A model generated the notes under the pieces. It searched no databases, was not told the origin of the DNA, and worked only from the letters and a program-made list of their open reading frames with translations. A DNA stretch of 64,000 nt from Epiperipatus broadwayi (taxonomy: Eukaryota; Onychophora; Udeonychophora; Euonychophora; Peripatidae), in contig JAQFVV010012405.1 of the NCBI GenBank assembly GCA_028023455.1, forward strand, positions 13,135,222 to 13,199,221, read 5' to 3'. Positions 1 through 13,095 of the stretch are shown in pieces. A program made the position numbers and the translations under genes. How positions within the stretch are numbered: the first letter of the stretch is position 1; each line of letters begins with the position of its first letter.

Positions 1-3000
1 GAAAAGAAAATAATGAAATGTGGATTTTATCATCATATATGAATAATAAAGTTTATGATAAGATTATATTAGTGGAATCTTCTCATTTTAATGTTCTACT
101 TAACACAAAATCAAACTGGTGTATTAATTATTAATGGAAACTATTCTGTTAATAAAATTAACAAATGTAATGCAAAAATGATGTGCCAGAGTAGATCCAA
201 TTATAATAGTGAGTCAAAATGCAAATTAAAAAAGAGAATTCCTGAACATTAACTACTATATAATACATTACATTATTCCATGGATAGATTTAAATCTTTG
301 TTTGTAAAACCTTCAGTTATGTGCAATGCAAATTGTATATATTTTTTTTATTTTGCATTCAGAAAATGATCTGTGGAAAAAACATCAGAAGGCATATTTC
401 ATAAATATAATAGATAATTTACTAAATAAAATAACTGTGAAAATATGCATAAATGATGGATAGTCAGCCTTCATGCAAGATCCTTAATGATGTATTATTT
501 TAATGAGACTTTGTTATTTGTCAAATTCTCAATAAACAATTCAAGATGGTAGTCATCCTGTAACTAGATGTAGTTTTTGTTTGCTTATTTATATAGTGAG
601 ATTTTAAAAATTGTATAGTTAATTTCAAAATGTTATTCATTAGTATAAATTATTGGTAGTAAATATTAAATTCTTTAATATAAAATAAAATATTTTATTA
701 TTTCTTTTTGCAACAATATAAAAGTGACAGGATTATCTATTGAGTATTAGAGAAGTGAATATTTATCTCAAATTTCAAAGAAATTGCAAAAAAAAATATT
801 TTTCAACACACAACATATTTTAAAATATCAACATGAAAAGGTAAATATATATACATTGAGTCAATTATATGTCTTATGGCTATACAACAAACATAATAGA
901 GTGTGCATATATATATATATTGTACCAATCGGAATGAAAGTGAAGATCGAATCTAACCGCAAAAACAATATCTGCACTACAAGGGCGCCATCTAGGCATT
1001 TGAGCCTAGAAAAATTTATAAAGTAGGCAGATACGCGCTGTTAAGATTCCACTTTATTTAAATATTCCGATCGTTAGCCCAAGTCACTAGCTCAGTGGAG
1101 ACGCAGAGATAAAAATCTATATCTTAATTTATATCTTAAATATCAAAGAGTAAAAGCCACTGCCAGAAATTAACATATAAAAATATTTATTTACGCACAT
1201 ATAAAATAATATTTAAATTTTGAGGAATAAGTTTAACATTTTAGATTTTTATATTAACTTTTAATTTTACATTTAACTAGGTTTCAATGAGTTTAATTAT
1301 TATTTAGATAGTCAAGTATGAATAGACTACATAGATCTGCATTTGAAAAGAAAATATTCTTCCCTGATTTAACCTTAGGCAACAAATTTCGCAACCAAAT
1401 TGGCGCCAATCCATCTGATACATTCATGTATTCAATGTAGCATGATACGACAACACAAAATACTATATTGTCAGGAATGTACATCTGAACAATAAGTAGA
1501 AATAGAGAAGACATTGACTCTCCACCAACAGGAATGTGACATCTGTTGGCAAGTAGAACAATAAACAAAAAACTCCATAGGAATGGACTGCGGTCTTCTG
1601 CCGACTTACAAACCCATCCATAGGCAAACAGAGGGTGTGTGGCGTATATCTATAATCCTGCCCATAGCAGACCTCATACTACATCTACTAATTACACAAA
1701 TATATCCAATCCATTGAACCAATTCAACTACGAAATGAATAACCTAAGAGTACCCTCCCTTAATACAACTTTACAAAACTATATGTCACGCCCGATTTAA
1801 TTTTAACATTTAAATACGTTCGCACAGATTTGTTTAAAATGTTGGGTATAGATCGATTACATAGATTCCACGGTCAAAAACATTTCAAAATAAACATAAA
1901 CGATCAAAATACAAAATTATTGATACCGACAATCGCAGAGGGAAACTTATAAGTAACCCAATAGTATTCACCATAAGATACTTGCGTTGCCACCAATAAC
2001 TTAAAAGACATCCGAATAAATACATTTTAGATACTCACCTTAAGGTATCATTATTTATCGAATGTCTATATATTTTGATCAAATATGAAAACCAAAATAT
2101 AATTAACCGCAAACGAATCCATGCAAGCGTCTATAAACAACTTAAATTTCATACATTTAAATAATCTTTACAATCAGAAAAAAAAAATGGAAATGATGTT
2201 TATCAATCGGAAAACATATAAAATTAAACATTATTAATTTGATTTAAAAACTTACAAAAGTCAGATAAGAGTCCGTTTTAACATTTCAGTTTTCTTGTTT
2301 ATCAATTTGTAAAACTTGACGAAAGTTCTTTAATTGATTTTAACAATTGTTCATTTCATATAGCTTATGGTAGAAGAGTCCAGGCCTCTGCTTTCAATTC
2401 CCGTGGTGCCTCCATTGGAAGGTAATGTTCTGGAGATGGCAATAGCTGGTTCAAGGTATCACAGTCTTTTCATTTTTTTTTATAGAGAGTGTGGTATGTG
2501 CGTCATACCACATCTCTCAAACACACAATGCTGTAACTGTCCGAAAAAGAACTGTTTTTTCCTTTTTATATTATCCACAAGGATTCAATGAACAAAACGT
2601 CACTAGTCTATCACTTTCGTTAGGGTCCAAGCCAAGGCCTAGTGCTTCCATTGATCAAGCTAATTTCTCTTTCTTCTCTTATCTAACTTTTCATCTGACT
2701 TTTTAATTAAACAGCTTTTAGATAATTAATAAACAATCATTTCCATTTACAGATTACAGGAATTAATTAATACCTGTTTTTATTTTAACTTACGTTATTT
2801 TTTTATTAAAATATTTTTATATTTCAATCTTGTATTTTTTTATTTAAAAAAATACGTTCAAATACTTTTTTTTCTTGTTTATGAAAAAAATATTTTTAAA
2901 GTTTAGCATCCGTGCGAATATATATATGTTTAACAAACATTTTAATTTTAGCGTTTAGTTTTTTCCTTTTATTTGCGAACTTTTAAGTTTTTATTTTAAA

Positions 3001-3029
3001 TAAATGTAACGACATATTTATATATCATT
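1..3029. other. AT-rich stretch without recognised gene
   Basis: No coding region is convincing here. Short frames near 784-1026 and 1293-1568 (minus) show no family motif. A 74-codon frame at 2367-2591 starts with a proline-rich stretch (SIPVVPPLEGNVLEMAIAG) that looks more protein-like than its surroundings and has a possible splice donor (AG/GTATCA) near 2455. Without homology I do not call it an exon. The piece around 950-1110 has a few CpGs but no motif I recognise. Confidence 0.55.
2485..2518. repeat. Short perfect-stem hairpin
   Basis: GAGAGTGTGGTATG is followed after a few bases by CATACCACATCTCTC, so the strand can fold into a stem of about 14 bp with one offset position. It sits inside the only protein-like short frame of this part. 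It could be a foldback relic or chance; no function is implied. Confidence 0.5.
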
Positions 3030-3722
3030 ACAATATATATAAAGTTGAAAGGCAAGGTAGAAATAAACAAACAATTTTTTTTGTAGATATTTTCTATATT
3101 ATGCTGAAATAACAGTTAAGGATTAAATAATTTTGAATATAAAAAAATTATTATAAATTAAACATTTTAAAAGATCTAATTAATATTTTATTAATTTTAA
3201 TTTTGAAATTAATATAAAAGCTTGTTTTTATGTTACAATGGATATACTAGTAATTACAAAATTTTACTATCTATTTTGAGTAGCAATTTTTGTATACAAC
3301 AGATTTTGATAAAATTCCACAATGTTGTTTTTGAAAGGATTAAGTTGAATTTAAAAAAGTGTCATTAACTTGAAATAGGGAAAACTTCTTTTTAATTACT
3401 TTAGTTTCCCCCCCACCTGACTATAACAAGGTTGAAAAAAGATTAGAGAACAGTTTTTACAGTTTTACAGATTATGACAACTAGATTACTACTACCATGA
3501 AGATATAACTGAAGGCAAGCTAATGTATCAAGCAGCTGCTACTAATGCAACAATGATAGAGTTTGGCTCCACATGGAAGCAGGACCCAGCTTTTATGTGT
3601 CCATTATCCCTATATATGTGTGTATCATACAGCATAGAGACTGGCCAACAATTACCTGAATTATATTTTTCCTGAAAATGACAATAAGCCAGTCTACTGT
3701 TTATAATGGGCCAGCTTATGCA
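3030..3722 (+). repeat. Dispersed repeat, copy 1 of a 0.7-kb pair
   Basis: This segment is clearly related, with scattered substitutions and small indels, to 5378-6078 in the same orientation. Shared landmarks in order are AGGATTAAATAATTTTGAAT, TAATATTTTATTAATT, CAGATTTTGATAAAATTCCA, a C-run followed by a TGACTATA box, TGAAGATATAACTGAA, GACCCAGCTTTTAT and ACAGCATAGAGACTGG. No frame is open across both copies. The family is unknown to me. Two copies of one non-autonomous element or a local duplication are both possible. Confidence 0.7.
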
Positions 3723-3894
3723 GAGACTTACACTTCATTTTATTTATTCTTTAAAAATTAAGTTTATAGTTAGCTGGTCCATTAATGGTACTAAGTGTCA
3801 AGAGCATTGACAATGGTCAGGATGTTTTCAGTATATCAGCATGATTTGACTTATTGTTATAGTTTGATGGAGTACAATCTAAGTATTTACAGTC

Positions 3895-4010
3895 AGATAA
3901 TTATTGTTTATATTCCTGACCTAGGTTTGACAGTGGCTAAATAATTAACCTGGTCTCTACTGGACCACTTTCAAATCCAGTCACAAGATTGACTGTTGAT
4001 TTATTTTATA
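3895..4010 (+). repeat. Dispersed repeat, related inverted copy at 14.6 kb
   Basis: The sequence around GGACCACTTTCAAATCCAGT, with the flanking AAATAATTAACCTGGTCT and GATTGACTGTTGAT, recurs in reverse complement at about 14.62-14.73 kb. It marks a dispersed element of unknown class. The rest of 3723-5065 is AT-rich with no gene that I can support; the frames at 4200-4596 have no recognisable motif. Confidence 0.55.
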
Positions 4011-5067
4011 TTGTTGATCATATCATGATGATGAATGGTTATTACTTTTGTTAGCTTATACTTAGTTTTGTGCTGATTACTCATGCTCATTTCTTTTATA
4101 TTTAATTTTATATCCTGTTTATTTGGAAAAGATGATGGTTTCCCATTTTCTCATAATTTAACCTTAATGTGATGTACAGTTATAATTGTCAACCAACTTG
4201 TGGGACCATTATTTCCATACAGTTACAAAGATCTACCCAACTGTGGGTTGATTGATCAAGTACCAGTAGTCATCACAACAAAATTACCACTCAACTTGAT
4301 CTCAAATACTACATATGAAAAAGAAAAAAAGGATACATTTTATGCAGAATTAGTTTTAAAGTATTTCTGTGAAATATGTGACAAAAGTATTGATAATTAT
4401 AAGTTATAAAATAGTAGTTTTAATGTATTTAAAAAGTTCATATTTAGAATTGAATAGAAAATCTGTGATTTTGGAGATTGGATTGGGTATTTTAATGGTT
4501 GGAGTTTGTGTAGCTATACTTTCGGTTTTGATGATGGATAGAGGATTTTGTCACTGGCTTGGAGATACAATGTTTTCATGCTTCTCTGAGGTGTGATATA
4601 ATTAAGGCACTGCTCCAATCTATTTTCTGATTACCTATTGTTTATCATGGTGCAGTTAACAGTCCTTCTGTGACCCCCCAACCTCTAAGTCTCCAAGAAA
4701 AGGAGCAAAGTGTAGCTCCATATTTTCCATTCCTAAGGCATATTTTTGTATTTTTCAGCCCCTAAGAGTTAAAAGAGCAGGGAGTTGCAAAACATAATTC
4801 AAAAAGTCATATCAAGGGTTGTGATAGCTTATAGTGTCTAAATTGAGGTAGTCCTTTTTGTGTTCATAGTACATTGGGCATTTATAGTACAGTGACTGAA
4901 TTTTTATCTAACTTAAAACTTTAGGTCATATTTATTCAATTAGTTGTCATATGCCTATCAAATCTCTAAAATATAATTGATGAATACATAGAGGCATGAA
5001 CTTTATGTTAATTATATATATGAAAAACAAAAAACACAAGTTAAAAACTTGCATATGCTTGTATTTA

Positions 5068-5249
5068 TGACAATAGATGGCGTTATACCAAAAACACCTT
5101 CAAGCGTTTGTTTACATAAACGTCAGAGCAAGTATTTCACTATCTCTAACTGAAGGTGGAAATTAAGTTAGAGATAGTGAAATACTCGCTCTGACGTTTA
5201 TGTAAACAAACGCTTGAAGGTGTTTTTGGTATAACACCATCTATTGTCA
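5068..5249. mobile_element. Near-perfect palindromic MITE (foldback)
   Basis: Two arms of about 84 bp pair around a 14-base spacer (5152-5165), with only two mismatches that I can see. Arm ends read TGACAATAGATGG and CCATCTATTGTCA, and each is bordered by a TA dinucleotide (5066-5067 and 5250-5251). That would fit a Tc1/mariner-type TA target duplication, although the 3' TA lies in a TA run and may be chance. There is no coding capacity. The high arm identity suggests recent insertion or arm conversion. Confidence 0.75.
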
Positions 5250-5377
5250 TATATATATATTATGTAAAATATTGTTAGGTTGATGTTTCATTTTCCTTTT
5301 TCTTTTCTCCATGATGTGGGTTATGAGACAGTTATGTGTCTCATGGCATACAGCAATATAGTAGTGTGCATGCATGT

Positions 5378-6078
5378 ATATATATAAAATTGAAAGAAAA
5401 ATAGAAATAAACAATTTTTTTTTACGATATTTTCTATATTATACTGGACTAATAGTTAAGGATTAAATAATTTTGAATATTAAAAAAAATTATTATGAAT
5501 TAAACATTTAAACAGGTTTAATTAATATTTTATTAATTCTGATTTTGAAATTAAAACAAGTATGCTTTTATGTTACAATAGACATACAGGTAATTATAAA
5601 ATTTCACTAACTATTTTGATTAGGCATTTTTTGTTATTAATGCTTGGATAACAGATTTTGATAAAATTCCACAAAGTTGTTTTTTTAAATGATTAAGTTG
5701 AATTGGAAAAGAGCCATTAGTTTTTTTCAATCAATATAGGGAAAACTTTTTTTAATTACTGTATCCCCCCATCTGACTATAAACAGGTTGGAAAAAGATT
5801 AGAGAGCAGTTTCTACAGTTTTACAGATTATGTCAGATTGATATGAAGATATAACTGAAAGCAAGATAGTGGATACAGAAACTGCTACTAATGCAACAAC
5901 AGTAAAGCTTGGATTCATATTGAAACAAGACCCAGCTTTTATAGGTTTTAGCTAATATATGTGTATATTAGACAGCATAGAGACTGGAAGGAGCACACTG
6001 CAGGCCCAAAGTTACCTGAATTATACCTTTCCAAAAATGACAATAATCCAGTCTACCGTTTAGAAGGGAGCAGTTTAT
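5378..6078 (+). repeat. Dispersed repeat, copy 2 of a 0.7-kb pair
   Basis: This is the counterpart of 3030-3722 with the same order of landmarks. It differs by small indels, for example GGAGCACACTGCAGGCCCAA, which copy 1 lacks. Neither copy encodes a long protein. The spacing of about 2.35 kb between the copies holds the palindromic element and other AT-rich DNA. Confidence 0.7.
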
Positions 6079-8010
6079 CCTAAGATTTTATCAGCTTGCT
6101 GAAGAATTAGTTAAATGCATACTGATTTATCTATATGCAGAGAATCAAAATAAAGGTACTGCATCATATATATAAAAGTACATCTGTTGAGTTATTTTAA
6201 TTAATTTCTTCAGTAAAAATGACAGTTGTAATTTTTTTAAATCACAAAAAAAAAAATTAATTAAATGACTTTATTGAGCAAAAACTGAGATGCATTTTCA
6301 ATATATTTTATGAAAAAAAGTAAACTCCAAAAATTTTTCTACATTGAAAAACAAAAAACTGGCTGTACTATTTCTAAGAGATGTTTGTAATTAATCAAGT
6401 GTAACCTGTTAAAAAAAGAAAAAGAAAACTTTTATGAAGGTCTGTGAAAGAATTAATATTTTTTTTATTAAAAAAAAACAAACAAAGATTTTTTTACCAT
6501 TAGATAATGAATAAATTAATAACTAATTCATATTAATTTTAAATTATTATATAAAATATTTGACTTCATATATATAGGTATATGCATTTTATGTTTTTTT
6601 TTGTGACACTGAATTAATTTTATATTAAGAAAATATATTAGTTATTAGGTTATTTTTTTTATAAATTCCAGTGTATGCACACATTCCCAGGTGCATACAC
6701 ATATATGTTAAGTCAGTCATTGTAATTATAAAAATGAATTTTATTTATAGGGTTCTGACAATTTAAATATGTTCTTAAATTATTATACTGCACATCTGCG
6801 AACTGATATATAGATGTTTTAAGTAAACATATTGGAATATATATATATAAAATTATGATATAATCATGGATTTCTTTTTGATATTAATCAAAATCAGATG
6901 GTATAATTGATATACAAAAAATATATTTGCAGTTTTTAATATCAGGACATTTATACATCAGATTGGATAAGAAAGCAATGTCATGTGGTCAGAGAATAAT
7001 ATAATATATAGCAAAGTTTTTTTTTGAAGAAATTTAATTTATTCATAAATTATGAGAATAATTTGCAACTGTGTATAATATTTGAAAGAAAAAAATTCTG
7101 ATTGTACATTCAAAAATCATTTACAAAAAAATTAAATTATAAAAAGTATATTAATTTCAATAGTATATACTCTTTTCATACAATTTTGTAATTCTACCAA
7201 GTTTGGTAGAATTAAAAAATATATTATGGGCTTCTATATCAGAATGTTATTATGTCAACCTTGGTAGGACAGTGATAATGTGATTAAAGAGTATACATAT
7301 ATAACACCCTGCAATTAAAAACATTATCTATAGTAGATGCATGTTAAATAACACCTGCTAAAACTTTTATTTCTTTTGAAATGTAGAATAAAATATATCA
7401 GCATACTCTAGATTAGAAGAGGGTATTATTATGTTAGTTTAAGTGACAAAGTAATAATTTGTGCAAAGAATAAAATACACAGCACTTATGGTGAAGAAGG
7501 TTATTGTAAATTGTGTAAATAATACATAGTGCACACCAGGAAAAAGATGATTGGTTCTTTCACCAAGCTTCTCGAAGCACCAACTCTGAAACAACAGAAT
7601 ATAGTTCAGCTATTATCCACAAAAAAGTTTTTTAATTGCTACAATGGCTGGATCGTGATATATGGCAATGTCTGTGTGTATATACATTAATTTACAATTG
7701 TGTGTGATATTTAAAAGAAAAATTTATGTGAGTCTATACTAAAAGTTTTTTTTCAAATCAAATAGAAGTGGTAAAAAAAAATGGAGACTGTTTTAATGTC
7801 TGAGCATAGATATATCACTCAAATATGATCTATAAAAACCTAAACTCAGAAATGTAATCTTCTATGAAGAAGTTGAATTATTAAAATGACGTCATTATAC
7901 TCATTATTGATTCTTATCTGAATACGAATAATAAAAGCAAAAAATTTGCAAATTCTAAGCTAAACATTTATCTTCAAAATTTCAATAGAGAAACAGTGTC
8001 ATTGAAATAC
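6079..8010. other. AT-rich stretch without recognised gene
   Basis: Only A/T-rich sequence with poly-A and poly-T runs and short TA repeats is visible. I found no open frame with family motifs, no RNA gene and no recognisable repeat end. Confidence 0.5.
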
Positions 8011-8260
8011 ATTAGATGTCATTAATAATTTTTATTAACTGTTCATTAGACTAGAGATGTCCAATTAATAAATAATTTTTCTGTAATGTAATTTTCAGTA
8101 CACCATTCTCACACAAGGTAGAAATTGGTTTCCATCTGCATTGAACACACCTCCATAGGTGTCAAAAGTAGATAGAAATAACTTCCTATGTTGTATGACA
8201 ATGGTATAGTGAAAATTACACTACAGAAATATTATTGATTTCATTAGACCACAATATGTA
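8011..8260. repeat. Foldback repeat family H, copy 1
   Basis: The segment begins with TTCATTAGACTAGAGATGTCC and contains TGTAATGTAATTTTCAGTA, CACCATTCTCACACAAG and GAAATTGGTTTCCAT. It closes with the reversed pieces AATGGTATAGTGAAAATTACA and ATTTCATTAGAC, so its two ends are inverted relative to each other. Related direct pieces occur at 12965-13090 and 13485-13560. It looks like a non-autonomous element of unknown class. Confidence 0.55.
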
Positions 8261-8495
8261 TACAGTATACAGATTAAAATACAATTTTTATTATAAAATT
8301 TCTGATTAAGTAAATGAAGATATAAAATAAATGTAATTTTTTCCTAATATTTTTAAAGCAATATTCACAATAAATATAAGTATAAATATATTTTTAGGTT
8401 TTGCCATTCACTTTATCGTAGATTTAATTTATGATATTCATAAAAATTATATAACTTTCATTATTATATCAAATGTCTGCCACATAGTAATGATT

Positions 8496-8593
8496 TTTTT
8501 TCATGTGTCAAAGCATCAGCCGGGAAGCGAAAACAGTCCGGGACAACTGCTTGTAAGGCGGCTGTGCTGACTTCTCGGCCACGAACGCTTGAC
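8496..8593 (-). mobile_element. tRNA-derived SINE
   Basis: On the minus strand this short SINE reads from a region like GGCCGAGAAGTCAGCACAGC (A-box side), through the TTACAAGCAGTTGTCCCGG region, to a B-box-like part and the GATGCTTTGACACATG tail with a following A run. TAATGATT flanks it at 8488-8495 and 8594-8601, a plausible target duplication. The terminal A run suggests mobilisation by a LINE. The box similarity is imperfect, so the parental tRNA is unclear. Confidence 0.75.
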
Positions 8594-8861
8594 TAATGAT
8601 TTTTTTTATATATAATAAGACATTTAATTACTTAAGTAAACGTAATAACTATTTCATTTTTTAATTTGTTTATTTTGAAACTGATATAACAAAATGCAAG
8701 ATATAAATATTGGCATAAAAAATGTAAATATTAAATTACTAAGACTAATACATAATATATGAGGACTTACAAAAATCTATATTCCTATTTATTAGTGCTA
8801 TGAAAGATAAGAGCTGTTTCCAATCTTTTGCAATGGTAATCGTTTATTCAAACACAACTTT

Positions 8862-8970
8862 TTTTTTCTATATGTCATAGAATCGGCCGGGAGGCGAACC
8901 CACAACCATCTGCAACCAACTACTTGCTTGCAAGGCAACTGTGATGACCTCTCGACCAACAATGCTTGAC
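8862..8970 (-). mobile_element. tRNA-derived SINE with 17-bp TSD
   Basis: This is the same SINE family as 8496-8593 on the minus strand. It is flanked by a perfect 17-bp duplication, TATTCAAACACAACTTT, at 8845-8861 and 8971-8987. Together with the terminal A run this shows target-primed LINE-type insertion. The body keeps GGTTCGCCTCCCGGCCG, resembling a pol III B box, and the family-specific end CGATTCTATGACATATAG. Confidence 0.85.
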
Positions 8971-9299
8971 TATTCAAACACAACTTTGAAAAGGATATTG
9001 ATACAGATATTTTCCTGTTCATTTATAACATATATATATTACAGTACATAACATTTTTGTCAGATCGTTTTTGCAAATAAAATGTTCAATGGATATTTAA
9101 TATCGTCAAAGTAGATGATAGATAATTATGAATAAATGAAAGTATGATAAAAAGAATTGTCACTAATTTAAAAGTGTGATGTTTCACATTGCCTTATCTT
9201 TATATTCTTGAGCTCTCCATAAAAAATATAGCAAAGTAAATGTGGGTTAACAGTTTTATAAAGAAATATTTGATAAGCATTTATTTTTATAGTGCTATG

Positions 9300-9830
9300 A
9301 TTATAAATTGTAATACATTAAAGATCAGCCTTTCAAGCTATTGTGCATGCACTTTTTTATGAGTGTTAATAATAAATACTATATCTTGTGTTGGGAACGA
9401 AAGTATTCATTTATTATTAACACTCATAAAAAAAGCACATGCACAATAGCTTGAAAGGCTGATCTTTAATGAATTTATAAACATAGTGCTATAAAAATAA
9501 ATGCTTATTTACACATATTTAAGTTTCATTTAAGAGTGACGTTTGGTAAATTCTAGATAATTTCGTCAATGTCATTCATTCAGACATCATAAACAGTAAT
9601 TTAAAGTGAGTGATCTATCCTCACGCTTTCACTTCCAGTACTTAAGATTTGCCCATATATAAGCATTTGGGTTTGAAAGAATAAGTGGATTCATTTTATT
9701 CTTTCATAAATACTATATTTCATATTGGGAATGAAAGTATTCATTTATTATTAACACTCGTAAAAAGCACATGCACAATAGCTTGAAAGGCTGATCTTTA
9801 ATGTATTATAAAGAGATATTGAGTTCTTTG
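9300..9830. repeat. Foldback repeat family G
   Basis: Arms at about 9317-9377 and 9409-9471 are inverted copies (AAAGATCAGCCTTTCAAGCT on the left, AGCTTGAAAGGCTGATCTTT on the right). They surround a 31-base loop containing TTGGGAACGAAAGTATTC. A further copy of the right arm, with the loop sequence, lies at 9700-9805. The segment between them (TTAAAGTGAGTGATC, CTTAAGATTTGCCCATA, AAGCATTTGGGTT) matches 60.2-60.4 kb. The element is non-coding and its class is unknown. Confidence 0.65.
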
Positions 9831-10239
9831 CAATTACTATTTTATTTGACACTTGTATTCAATAAGTAGGTATTTCAAATGTTTTTGGAAATACTTCCCA
9901 TTTATAACTTTCATATTCATTAGGAATTGTTGGGTATTTGCCTCAGACAACATCTGGTAGTTCCATTGCATTAGATCACTAACCAGTTTTAGGATAATTT
10001 TTTTTTAATAATGTAGATTCTGCAGTACTGATTTTATTGACTTTTAATTGAAGAAAAATCTAGAGATCAATTTTTTACAGACAGTCAGCATATATTATTA
10101 GTCTTTAGTGTTCTCAAAAAAACATTTCATTTAAGGGTGCTCCTTATTATTTGATCACATTTTATGTGAAACTCATCATGTAACATTATCAGCTGTCAAA
10201 ATTGAAAGTATTAAAATTTTTTGAAATATTTTATTAATT

Positions 10240-10640
10240 TTATTACAAATCCACATTTCTTCATTTGCATTTTAAAAAAATATTACCAAATTCACCACTT
10301 TGTTTATTTTGCTGTAATATCTTATATAAATGAAATTTATCCACTCCACTGTGAACACTTTTTAACAAAAACTTTTTATAGTTCATATATGCAAACACAA
10401 TCTTACGTTTTGACTGTTCTGCAGTCTTTTTCAGAGCCACCTTTGCTTTGGCTTTGAAGAAGACTGCCAGACAGTCAAAACATAAAATTGTGTATGCATA
10501 TATGTACAATAAAATATTTTTGCTAAAATGTGTTCAAAGTTGAGGGATAAATTGCATTTAACAAAAAACTTAAAAACGAATTTGTTCATTTTCTGAAAGA
10601 GTACTTGCATTAACATCATTAGTGGCATTTACATCTTTTG
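10240..10640. mobile_element. Inverted PLE-like terminal units
   Basis: The segment is an imperfect palindrome centred near 10442. Reading outward on each strand gives a CTGA/TTGA-AGA box, a GACTG/CAGTC stem and AAAAC, then TATGCAAACACAA-like sequence and ATAAAAAGTTTTTGTTAA. The same order occurs at 15283-15340, where the box is the better kept CTGATGA...GTCGAAAC. I read this as two decayed head-to-head ends of a Penelope-like or hammerhead-bearing element. The open frames on both strands of 10221-10628 come from this symmetry and are not genes. Confidence 0.5.
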
Positions 10641-12960
10641 TTCTTATTTACAATTTATTTTTTTAATTCAGTAAATATGAACAATTCATTATGCAGAAAA
10701 TATTAATAAAATTATACAAACACTACAGCTTAATGTTGGTTTTGATTGGGCAGGTCACATTCATAGCATAAAATCAGATTTGTAAATGAATGAACATTTA
10801 AATATGCAAATTTATCAATTTACATATACCATTTGCATGATAAAACAATACATGAATTCTTTTTATTTATTATGTGGGTGTTGTTTGTAATAGATCATGC
10901 TTTTTTGTATTTTCTCTTTCGAACAATATGCTCAGCGCAGACCACTTTGATGTTTGTTGGATTGAAATTGTGACCACAATTGATCTCATGATCAAAGAAT
11001 ACCAACTACATATTTTAAATATTTATAAAATTTAAATGTGATTTTTTTAGAAAATTATTTGTTTATAAAATTAAAATGACATCAACGTCAATACATTACA
11101 TTTTCATATAAAATAAAGATTTTATGCAGAAGTGAGACTTTGAACATTCACAAAAACAAGTGTAACAATAGAATATGCCAGAAGTCAAAAGAATTGTTAG
11201 GACATAGTATTGTTGCCAAAAATCTATTATAATTTTCAAAACCATCACACTAAAACAGTTTTTAAAAATGTACAAATACTGTTTGAACAATAAGGGCAGA
11301 TAAGATTTATGTATAACCTATGTTCAATAAAATTGTTATATCTTCTCGTTGAATATGCAATTTCATTTTTAATAATCAAGTATTTGAATATTCCAGTGCT
11401 GTTGCTGCAAGAAATTATGCAATAATATTGGTGATAAAGTCATTGCAATAACTAATAGCTTAATGCATTATGTTCAACTTTATAAGCACTTTCTAATATC
11501 ACCTTTATAATTGCATGAATGTATTTGAATCATTTTGTTTATTTTGTACATTTTCTGAGTCCATAAAGAATCAAGAATGTAGAAGTAATAAAATGTAAGT
11601 CTGTGTTCTATAATTAGCAATCAGGGTGTCAATGGATGATGTTAATAAATATGTATCTTTCCAAAATTGTGTTTAATCTGATGGTAAGTTCTTTTTAAAT
11701 TTTTAATAAAGTAAATTGTAAAACATACTTTCTATAAAATGATTAAAAAATTAACTATGTAGTATTTTTTGCAACAATATGGATTTTATTGTTTTGAATG
11801 ATTATTGCAAGTTTTTACGAAATCATAAATCGCATTATATACAATGCTTCACTTGTAAATATTATTTTAAAATTGCTTTTAATCTTTCACAAAATGAAAA
11901 ACAATTTTCATGGACCACTAATAGTCAAGTTCATCTCTAATATGAATTTTATATAAATAAAACATAATTCTACATCATGCTAATTAGGAGACATCTCCTG
12001 ATTATAGAGTCTAATCTATTATTTTTATCAAAATTAGCATCAAAATTAATTCCTCAAAATAACTCTTTGAAAATCTGACTAGGATATTACTTTGGTGATG
12101 TGATGCAAGCACTTTATAGATATTTTTCTTAGCCTATCATATTCTGCTGGTAAATATTATGCCTCTATTAGATGAAAAAGATCTCATCCCAAATATCTGG
12201 ATGTTCAAGTAAATATATTACCATGATAAATATTACTGGCACCCTCAAATCTATTTCTTTGCAGTGACTTTCTACTCTTTCACTCATTTCTTTATCAGAT
12301 ATCAGATGTTCACTCACATAAACTCTATAAAAAGCTATTATGAAGATCGCATTTGCCAATATTCAAGATGTAGTTTCATCACCTAAGAATCAACTCAAAT
12401 AAAGATCCCCTTTTTGACTATTCATCCACAAATATACCATTGAATAATTAAGGTGTAACAATGGAATTTTTATCAAGTTACAAACAAATTTCTGTTTCTG
12501 GATCCAATAACAAAACTACCTGCATTTGATTTTTCTAGATGAAACTGGAATCTTATCAGTAGATTTAGGATAACCTCATGGTTGGGTGTATTTGCTTCAT
12601 ACATGAAAATTAACATCCACAGTCTTATCTAAATAAGGACAAATGCAATACAAAATCACAGAGTTAATGACTGTTGGATCTTTGGCTACAGTAGAATTGA
12701 TGGACTTAGAAAATCACTAGTGAATCTTTCTCCTGGTTGGAATTTCTTCATGTTTGTTATAATATTTCCTAAATACTCAAACTATCTAAAATAAATCCAT
12801 ATGCTAAACAAAAAAACAAATGAATCTTAAATCTGTTTTTTTTACTATAAGGACTTAAAGAAAAAATATTTAAATGTACTGCAGTCTATATTGACTTAAA
12901 AAAGGATAATTCCAGTTGTTCAAACTTATTTATTTTAATGATACTAATGAAAGAATATTA
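10641..12960. other. AT-rich stretch, possible old LINE
   Basis: No gene can be supported. The part 12000-12780 is less AT-rich, and its minus strand carries short protein-like frames. One is 63 codons at 12168-12359 and contains HLISDKEMSERVESHCKE. None matches a family I recognise. An old, heavily mutated retroelement body on the minus strand is one possible reading. Confidence 0.4.
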
Positions 12961-12964
12961 ATAA

Positions 12965-13090
12965 CTTATTAGTTATTCATTAGACTAGATTTTATCTACT
13001 TAATAAATAATATTTATGTAGAATAATTTCCACTACACCATTCTCATGCAAGATAGGGATTGGTTTCTATTTACTTTGAACACTTTAGGA
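12965..13090 (+). repeat. Repeat family H, copy 2
   Basis: The sequence TTATTCATTAGACTAGATTTTATC, shortened here to its key blocks ATTCATTAGACTAG, AATTTCCACTACACCATTCTC and ATAGGGATTGGTTTC, matches 8011-8140 and 13485-13560 in the same orientation. It is non-coding. Confidence 0.55.
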
Positions 13091-13095
13091 AGAGT

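Noticed and set aside
784-1568. Short frames on both strands at the window start
   Set aside because: They have low-complexity composition, no motifs and no consistent start context, and frames of this length are expected by chance in a 64-kb window.
10221-10628. Three overlapping frames of 65-82 codons on both strands
   Set aside because: They arise from the imperfect palindrome in this segment; the similar peptides on both strands reflect the inverted repeat, not coding.
12168-12359. A minus-strand frame containing HLISDKEMSERVESH, faintly enzyme-like
   Set aside because: It is too short, has no catalytic motif and no neighbouring coding sequence. I could not assign it to a family.
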